Assembly: GCA_034766995.1 (NCBI GenBank)
Contig: CM068316.1
Location: 15,931,571 to 15,995,570, forward strand
Direction of reading: 5' to 3'
Length of the DNA stretch: 64,000 nucleotides
From: Acanthacorydalis orientalis
Taxonomy: Eukaryota > Arthropoda > Insecta > Megaloptera > Corydalidae
Shown piece by piece: positions 58,808-64,000 of this stretch; the stretch's first letter is position 1; each line of letters starts with the position of its first letter. The translations under genes and the position numbers were made by a program. The notes beneath the pieces are model-generated. The model saw only the letters and a program-made list of their open reading frames with translations. It ran no database searches and was not told the origin of the DNA.

Positions 58808-58985
58808 CCTATTCTATAATAAAATTAATAAAGAAGAAATAAACAAAACAAATCTTATAAATAATAAAGATATTCAATCCAGCAATAATGTTATTACAAC
58901 CGAATTTCTATTCAATCTCAATAACTCTCTCTCATTCAATAAATACTACTATATCTATTAAAATAAACTTTATAAAAAAAATAAA
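58195..58985 (-). pseudogene. ND5: nuclear copy of mitochondrial ND5 (numt)
   Basis: Read on the minus strand with the invertebrate mitochondrial code, this is the N-terminal half of NADH dehydrogenase subunit 5. It contains LDWISLLF, ISPNLISILLRWDRLGLVSY, CLIIYYQNEKSYNP, TLSNRIGDIALLIAID, NFGSWNYIFYLD and KSNQIPFSSWLPADTAAP. After a 2-bp insertion near 58360 it continues SALVHSSTLVTAGAYLLIRF and LTSYLTIFIAGLGANFSIDV. ND5 is a membrane proton-pumping subunit of respiratory complex I. This copy has stops, frameshifts and a nuclear (TA)n array (58760-58805) in the middle. It is far too short and damaged to be functional. Confidence 0.95.
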
Positions 58986-59411
58986 CAATATTAATAGTTA
59001 ATGTTTGTAATATAATGTAAGTATGTACACATGTATGTAATTCATTAATAAATATTTCATATATCAGGAGATGCAAGCGATTTTTTCTACCACAAAGTTA
59101 TGTTGTCAAAAAAGTGTTCAAGCCACTGCTGTAGAATTATTATTGCTTTCAGTAAAAGACTAAAGGACAGACATGACGATAAGTAATGGTTTTGTTCCAA
59201 AAACAACTCATACCATCGAAACTGATCTGTCCTAAATAGGTGTGTCATTATTGTTCTATTTTTTCTTTAATTATTATTTTTCTTTAAATACTTTCGATTT
59301 ACTGTTTCATCAGTAATGAACATTTCTGATTACAGAAACATTTTGTGGCTTGTAAGGAGAAAAATTAATTCATTTGTGAAAGTGAATTTAACTATTGTCA
59401 AAACTAAATTG
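58986..59411. other. AT-rich DNA, nothing recognised
   Basis: Spacer between numt and mariner. No motif seen. Confidence 0.5.
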
Positions 59412-59413
59412 TA

Positions 59414-59988
59414 TTAGGTTGGTAGAAAAATAATTGCAGTTTTGTTTTCTGAATTCTAAGTTTAATTTTTTTCAATGAAAGTATCATTCCATCGTGTTCA
59501 TGTTAATATCATTTATAGTGCATTTTCAGACTGTATTTTGGTAACATCGTCTTTGGTTTTATTATTAATTTTACTTCGAATTGGGCTATTGAATTAATGA
59601 TGGAAAAGAAGCAAATAAGATTAATTTCTTTGTATGAATTCAAAACTGATGGTAAAGCAGCAGAAATCGTCCGTAAACTGAACGATGCTTTTGGTGTAGG
59701 TACTGTTAAGAAACGTACGGTCCAATGGTGGTTCTAAAAATTTCGTGCTAGGAGCGACAGCCATGAAAATGAAGAAGGACGTGAGCGTCCTTCTTCAATT
59801 CATAACGACCAACTGAAGACGTTAGTTGAATCAGAACCACGCACAACAATTTGAGAGCTTACACAAAAGTTAGGCGTTAGTTAACCCAACAGTTCTGGAT
59901 CACTTAAAATAGCTAGGAAAATCAAAAAAGCTGTAAATTTATATGAATTTAAAGGTCATGAACCGTAATTATTTTTCTAGCAACCGAA
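59414..59988 (+). mobile_element. mariner deletion derivative (copy F)
   Basis: The left end TTAGGTTGGTAGAAAAATAA and the right end, reverse-complemented, TTCGGTTGCTAGAAAAATAA lie between TA dinucleotides (59412-59413 and 59989-59990). The 575-bp copy keeps the leader and the transposase N-terminus and then passes directly into the 3' end. This is the same structure as copies B, C and E. Confidence 0.93.
59600..59950 (+). pseudogene. mariner transposase N-terminal remnant
   Basis: The frame reads MEKKQIRLISLYEFKTDGKA, then VRKLNDAFGVGTVKKRTVQW and WF, a TAA, KFRARSDSHENEEGRERPSS, LVESEPRTTI, a TGA, and ELTQKLGVS near the second helix-turn-helix. The region then runs into SKKAVNLYEFKGHEP and the 3' repeat. 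Only the two DNA-binding helix-turn-helix segments are represented and both are interrupted. The catalytic domain was never part of this derivative. Confidence 0.85.
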
Positions 59989-60075
59989 TATTTTGTTCTG
60001 TTCAAATTCTTCTATCGTTTCACTTCAATTACTCAATCTGAAATATCTATTTAAGATGAATCCTGCAACATCTCT
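59989..60075. repeat. flank shared with mariner copy B (24189-24271)
   Basis: CTTCTATCGTTTCACTTCAA, TTACTCAATCTGAAATATCT and ATTTAAGATGAATCCTGCAA match the reverse complement of the flank of copy B. The similarity ends at CTGCAAC on both sides. Confidence 0.8.
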
Positions 60076-60083
60076 GTATTATT

Positions 60084-60389
60084 GTGTGGCCACAGCTTTC
60101 TAACATTCCAGGACATTAGTCGCGCTCTCTCTAATTTCAACCCCTCGCTTTCTAAATTCCTTTAGAAGGTATATAAAGCCACACAGGACCTCGGGTAAAT
60201 CAGTATTAGTATCAGTAACAGTACCAGTACCAGTATCAATATCAGTACGTAGTCAACCTCAAGAATTGTATAATGTTATTGTGAAAATACTCCTTCTGTA
60301 TTTGATTATTGAATAAATCTATTTTGTTAATATAAATTGACGTCTTGAATTGAATATCGGTCTACGACATCAACTCCTTCGAGATACCT
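60084..60389 (+). promoter_or_regulatory. LTR-like promoter segment
   Basis: The segment holds a TATA box (TATATAAA, 60170-60177) and then an array of CAGTAN hexamers (about 60207-60247: CAGTATTAGTATCAGTAACA and on). About 140 bp downstream of the TATA box is an AATAAA signal (60312-60317). This order fits the long terminal repeat of a Gypsy- or BEL-type retrotransposon. TG and CA edges and a target duplication could not be fixed, and a mariner cuts the right side at 60392. Confidence 0.4.
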
Positions 60390-60391
60390 TA

Positions 60392-60834
60392 CGAGGGTGG
60401 TCCCAGAAGTACCCGACCCAACAAAGAAAACACAAAAATTTTGGAAAATTTCGTCACATCATTTGGTCGACCACTGCGATGCTCGTCTTGGCAGCTCGTA
60501 CGGCCTCGTTTAAACTCTGCTACCCAATATTTCACTGTTGTAAACGAAGGAACAGACTCACCCAGAGTGGAATCCAGTTCAGCTTTTATATTGGTCGGGC
60601 TGAGGCATTTCAAATAAAAGTATTGTATCACGTAACGATGACCAGTTTTCTCCATTTTCACAAATTCGCTGAAAACGTTCACTATTGATGGCTGCCAAAC
60701 AAATACTAAACAACGTGGCGTCCTCAAACTTGAAACATATGCTTTATAGATTGAGTACTTTCTAATACAGTGATATTTTTCAAACAACTACCGTCATCTC
60801 TAGGGCAGGTCGGGTACTTCTGGGACCACCCTCG
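60392..60834 (-). mobile_element. mariner deletion derivative (443 bp)
   Basis: Near-identical terminal repeats CGAGGGTGGTCCCAGAAGTA lie at both ends between TA dinucleotides (60390-60391 and 60835-60836). The sequence is nearly identical to both ends of the element at 36481-37773. About 850 bp, from the second helix-turn-helix to the C-terminus, are deleted. Confidence 0.94.
60475..60655 (-). pseudogene. mariner transposase first helix-turn-helix fragment
   Basis: From ATG at 60655: MEKTGHRYVIQYFYLKCLSP, TNIKAELDSTLGESVPSFTT, VKYWVAEFKRGRTSCQDEHR, SGRPNDV. After this the frame runs into deletion-junction and 3'-leader sequence and terminates at 60389. It has no stop and no shift compared with the full copy at 36545-37594. 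A short DNA-binding-only peptide could be encoded if transcribed. Confidence 0.85.
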
Positions 60835-60980
60835 TATATAACAACACTAGAAAATCAAACATCAATTACGGAAGCAATAGTTACGGAAGTTCTATCGAAA
60901 AACGTGCCCTGATGTCAGAATAAAAACCTCACAATCCCTGTTGGTATCAAACAACGGATACCCAACAGTATATATCTGTT

Positions 60981-60982
<2 letters not shown>

Positions 60983-61050
<68 letters not shown>
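60983..61050. repeat. (TA)n microsatellite
   Basis: A pure TA array of about 34 units. Confidence 0.97.
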
Positions 61051-61053
<3 letters not shown>

Positions 61054-61400
61054 CTCGCGATATTATAATGTAATCCTTCATGGATCCTATATGCTACCAC
61101 TCTATTTTTTATTTAATTTTAAATAAATATTAATAAAATATTAAACGTATCCTTGCATCAGTTTTTTTTTTTTTACTTTTGCTATAGAATAGTAACGAAT
61201 ACTTGTATTAAGACTTTAACGACCGGGCACGCCAATGGCGTCCTATATGAAACAATCATATTGCGATGTGTAATCATTAAAAGCGCTTAACTTACAATAT
61301 TTATTCAATAATAAAAATAAAAATTATAACAATTAATTCTAATTATACTGTTTGACATTTTATTGTTTGCTTTATATTTTGAATTTAAATACCGATAAAA

Positions 61401-61502
61401 ATGGATAACGAAAATATATTTTTAGAAGAAAATTGTGCAGCAAAATATCAACCACAAGTAAGCGAATCGGAAGATTCCGCGTTTGTGCATCTCATAATAT
61501 AA
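61401..61502 (+). pseudogene. piggyBac transposase N-terminal piece
   Basis: ATG at 61401 reads MDNENIFLEENCAAKYQPQV and then SESEDSAFVHLII with a TAA. An acidic N-terminus with Ser-Glu-Asp runs is usual for piggyBac transposases. The piece ends at the (TA)n array and the catalytic part is gone. By itself the piece would not be diagnostic. The position inside piggyBac-type ends and the matching C-terminal piece support it. Confidence 0.6.
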
Positions 61503-61510
61503 GAAAGGAT

Positions 61511-61566
<56 letters not shown>

Positions 61567-61570
<4 letters not shown>

Positions 61571-61635
61571 ACGAGTGCAAAATTCCTTAACATATTGACT
61601 GTTTCACCAAATGTCACACAAAGGTGAATTATTAA
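61567..61635 (+). pseudogene. piggyBac transposase C-terminal Cys-rich piece
   Basis: Directly after the (TA)n array the frame reads CNECKIP, a TAA, then HIDCFTKCHTKVNY and a natural TAA. The expected pattern is C..C..PLH.DCF..YHT, so the stop replaces one Leu codon (TTA to TAA) and Tyr is changed to Cys. It is the same domain as at 30190-30522 and 53781-53957. Confidence 0.72.
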
Positions 61636-61992
61636 AATTTTGTATGCATAAATTTGGTAACATAAAGTGTACATAGTATATAAAACAGTGATATATGAGT
61701 AAATTCAATAATATGTCATTTTAATAATGTTGAATAAATAATGTAGAAATTATAATCAAAACCTCTTTAATATGTCCTTAAATTTTCATTTCAATATCTG
61801 AATTATTTCAAAATACACAAGAATTTGAAAAAAAACAATGTTTTTTCCCATTTTATAAAAATTCCTCCGGTAACAGGTCACAGGTTCATAGCAAAACCGC
61901 TCGGTCTATAAAGTGTTAAGATATATTATAAATAAGTATATTTATATCTATCTTTTTTGAATATAAAATAACAGAGTAATTAGAAAAAACTT

Positions 61993-62066
61993 CATCCCCG
62001 GGTAGGATTGAATCACCAACTTCTCTGTTAACAGCCGGACGCACTAACCAATTGTGGCACGGAGGC
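61993..62066 (-). tRNA. tRNA-Asn(GTT)-like, probably a pseudogene
   Basis: The 74-nt minus-strand sequence starts GCCTCCGTGCCACAATTGGT, has the anticodon loop CTGTTAA (anticodon GTT) and ends GATTCAATCCTACCCGGGGA plus TG. It follows tRNA-Asn along its full length. The D-loop (AATTGGTTA) and the T-loop TTCAATC are conserved. Mismatches fall in the acceptor stem (second pair), the D stem, two anticodon-stem pairs and the invariant last T-stem pair (A:C). A TTTTTT run 3 nt downstream could be a polymerase III terminator. The stem mismatches suggest a decayed gene or a SINE remnant. Confidence 0.75.
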
Positions 62067-63596
62067 ATGTTTTTATTTTTAAGGTGTTTTAATTGTGAAA
62101 TTAATATGAATTTTAATATTGTTTAGTATTAAACATAAAAAATTATGTGATTAAATTTAATTATTTTTTAGAAAAATATTTCATGTTTGTAATAATTATT
62201 ATTAAAAATAATTGTATTAAATAAAAAACGGTATTCTATTTGTACAAAAAAATTATAGCTAGAAAATTATGAGAGGTGACAGCAAATTGAATAAGAATTC
62301 TATAGGCACATATAAATATTTATCGGGAAGTACAGTAATATATTATTATGAACGAATGTATGAGTTAATACAACAAGCGAGGTTAATATAAAAAATAATA
62401 TTAACACTAAACCTTAATTATAAAAATCTAATTATAATTAACAAACATCAAATTATACAAAAATGCGCAGAATGCAATTATACAAGCAACAGTTATAACA
62501 CAAAAAAGTATAATTATAATCCATATCTTTCTTAATAATAGTCTCTAATCAATTCTATGGTTGTATCGAATATTTCGGTACTTTTTTATATCACATTAAA
62601 TTCATTAACAATCATTCTTAATGTACATTATTTAATCCAGTTAACTGTCAAGATTCGTACCGTCTGCTCGAACTCATGTCTAGGTCAAATGCAAAACGCC
62701 AATCATAACTGACGGAATGACAGCCAAACGAGTTCGAAGGAATGAATTTTTCATTAAATCTACCCGGTACTAGCCAGATGATTTTTCACACGTTTCTCCA
62801 TGTGATATATGTTCTGCTATCATGTACTGCGCTCACGTACCAGTTGCAGTTTTATAAAGTACATGAGTGCACAGATATAAATGTTTTATGTGAAAAATTG
62901 CGATCTGCATGTAGGTAGGTACACTTTATTCAAGTCTTTCTGGAAATACATTCATTTGCATACTTATTTCAAACTCACACACACACATACACACAAACGT
63001 ATTATGTGTTTGAAATAAGCATGTAAGTATACACATATCAGTATTTATATAAATTAGGAAATGAATGTAATAAATTGAATAACCAACCATTCCTAAACTC
63101 AAATCATTAATTTTAATTTACAGAATAGCAAAAAAACGATTGGTATTTATAAAAAATATGTTCTTTTCTAAAAATTCTAAAAAATAATGGTTCTGTGATG
63201 TGAAAACAGAATCATTAATTATTTTTTTGTTATTATTCCTTGAATCTACAACCTTATTTATGGACAAAAAGTATTGCATATTTAAGGTCTATTATATACT
63301 ATATATTAACTGCAAAATAAAATCAAAAAATTTAAAGCTTGTCTATTATAATAATTTAAAAATGCAAACTCTATTTGGTATGCTGAATAGTAGTATCGTT
63401 GGATTAATGAGGGTTATTTTATATCTAATTGAAATAACAATCATGATTATTTACATAATATATACAGAGAATATTTTTAAATTCTGCTCGTTGAAAAATT
63501 TATTTACATCTAATAAATGCTTTTCTGCTTATTTCCTAATAAATCTATACTGTTTAAATAATTTGAATATGTAATTAAATAAGGATTTTTTATTAA

Positions 63597-63639
<43 letters not shown>

Positions 63640-64000
63640 TAAACAAAGAGCAAAGATGATTCAGTACCGAAATAAATAATTAATGATGAATTTTCTTAAA
63701 AAATCTCAATGTTAGAATTTATAACAAAATTAAATAGTAAATTCCAAATATGAACTTAGAAAATAGTGTATGGAAAAGATTGTCTACAATATAGAAAAAT
63801 ATTATCTAGAATCAATATATAAAGTAGAAAAAAATAAACATATCTTAAAAACAGTGAATAAAATATTTATCACTTGTTAATTTATTTTAATTTTAAACAT
63901 AGTTGTATTGATTAATCGTCATTCTAAATGCAGTGTGTTGAAATGATCTTCTAAATATTAAATTCTTGCTTATTCATAATTTTTTTTATAATAATTTTAT
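62067..64000. other. AT-rich DNA, one long unassigned ORF
   Basis: (TA)n is at 63599-63636. A 124-codon plus-strand ORF (63200-63574) is Ile/Leu/Tyr/Asn-rich with two hydrophobic stretches (SLIIFLLLFLESTTLF; VGLMRVILYLIEITIMIIYI). It has no motif I can place, and its composition is what AT-rich DNA gives, so I leave it uncalled. Confidence 0.4.

Larger units (their letters stand above)
61212..61915 (+). mobile_element. piggyBac deletion derivative with internal (TA)n
   Basis: TTAA lies on both sides (61208-61211 and 61916-61919). The left end GACTTTAACGACCGGGCACG and the right end, reverse-complemented, CACTTTATAGACCGAGCGGT are inverted repeats. The subterminal hairpin ACGCCAATGGCGT is at 61228-61240. 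Inside are the start and the end of a piggyBac transposase on the plus strand, joined across a (TA)n array (61511-61570). Confidence 0.82.

Noticed and set aside
63200..63574. 124-codon ORF with hydrophobic stretches
   Set aside because: It could suggest a chemoreceptor fragment, but no conserved motif is present and the amino-acid mix is that of random AT-rich DNA.

Overview
This is a very AT-rich stretch of animal nuclear DNA, most likely from an insect. The evidence is a nuclear copy of an arthropod-style mitochondrial ND5, several lineages of mariner transposon, piggyBac derivatives, LINE fragments of types common in insects, and more than 40 (TA)n microsatellites. There are no operons, bacterial genes or phage genes. 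The species and order cannot be fixed from the sequence. All identifications come from motif recognition in translated and raw sequence, without database searches.

The window is a graveyard of mobile elements with almost no host coding sequence. 0-11 kb: mariner fragments and two full-span but broken mariners (5271-6545 minus, 9588-10815 plus). 11-21 kb: a 217-bp tandem repeat, a two-copy dispersed repeat (12.1 and 18.2 kb), a decayed mariner (14371-15647), a 5S-rRNA-derived SINE (15999-16235) with a mariner close beside it (16343-17273), and a LINE fragment with a 14-bp target-site duplication (20044-20675). 21-29.6 kb: mostly unassigned AT-rich DNA with microsatellites and an old fold-back-like repeat. 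29.6-34.5 kb: a cluster in which a piggyBac relic sits inside a mariner, 12 bp from the only mariner with an uninterrupted transposase ORF (31488-32522).

36-38 kb holds the best candidate for a host gene. It looks like a 3'-terminal exon on the minus strand with a splice acceptor, a membrane-spanning segment and a long basic tail, split by a 1.3-kb mariner whose own transposase has one stop. 39.5-44.2 kb: a piggyBac-like MITE, a hAT MITE with a perfect 8-bp duplication, and the 3' end of an RNase H-bearing LINE with a 12-bp duplication. 46.8-54.2 kb: a mariner without its N-terminal half, a 1.4-kb LINE reverse-transcriptase relic, and a piggyBac derivative. 58.2-62.1 kb: a dense mosaic of ND5 numt, mariner, LTR-like segment, mariner, piggyBac and a decayed tRNA-Asn.

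Several patterns recur. Five copies of one mariner family keep only the DNA-binding end of the transposase. Three piggyBac derivatives each keep the C-terminal cysteine-rich domain. Mariners are repeatedly found at or inside (TA)n arrays. Several (TA)n arrays appear to have grown from short TATA seeds inside recognisable sequence.
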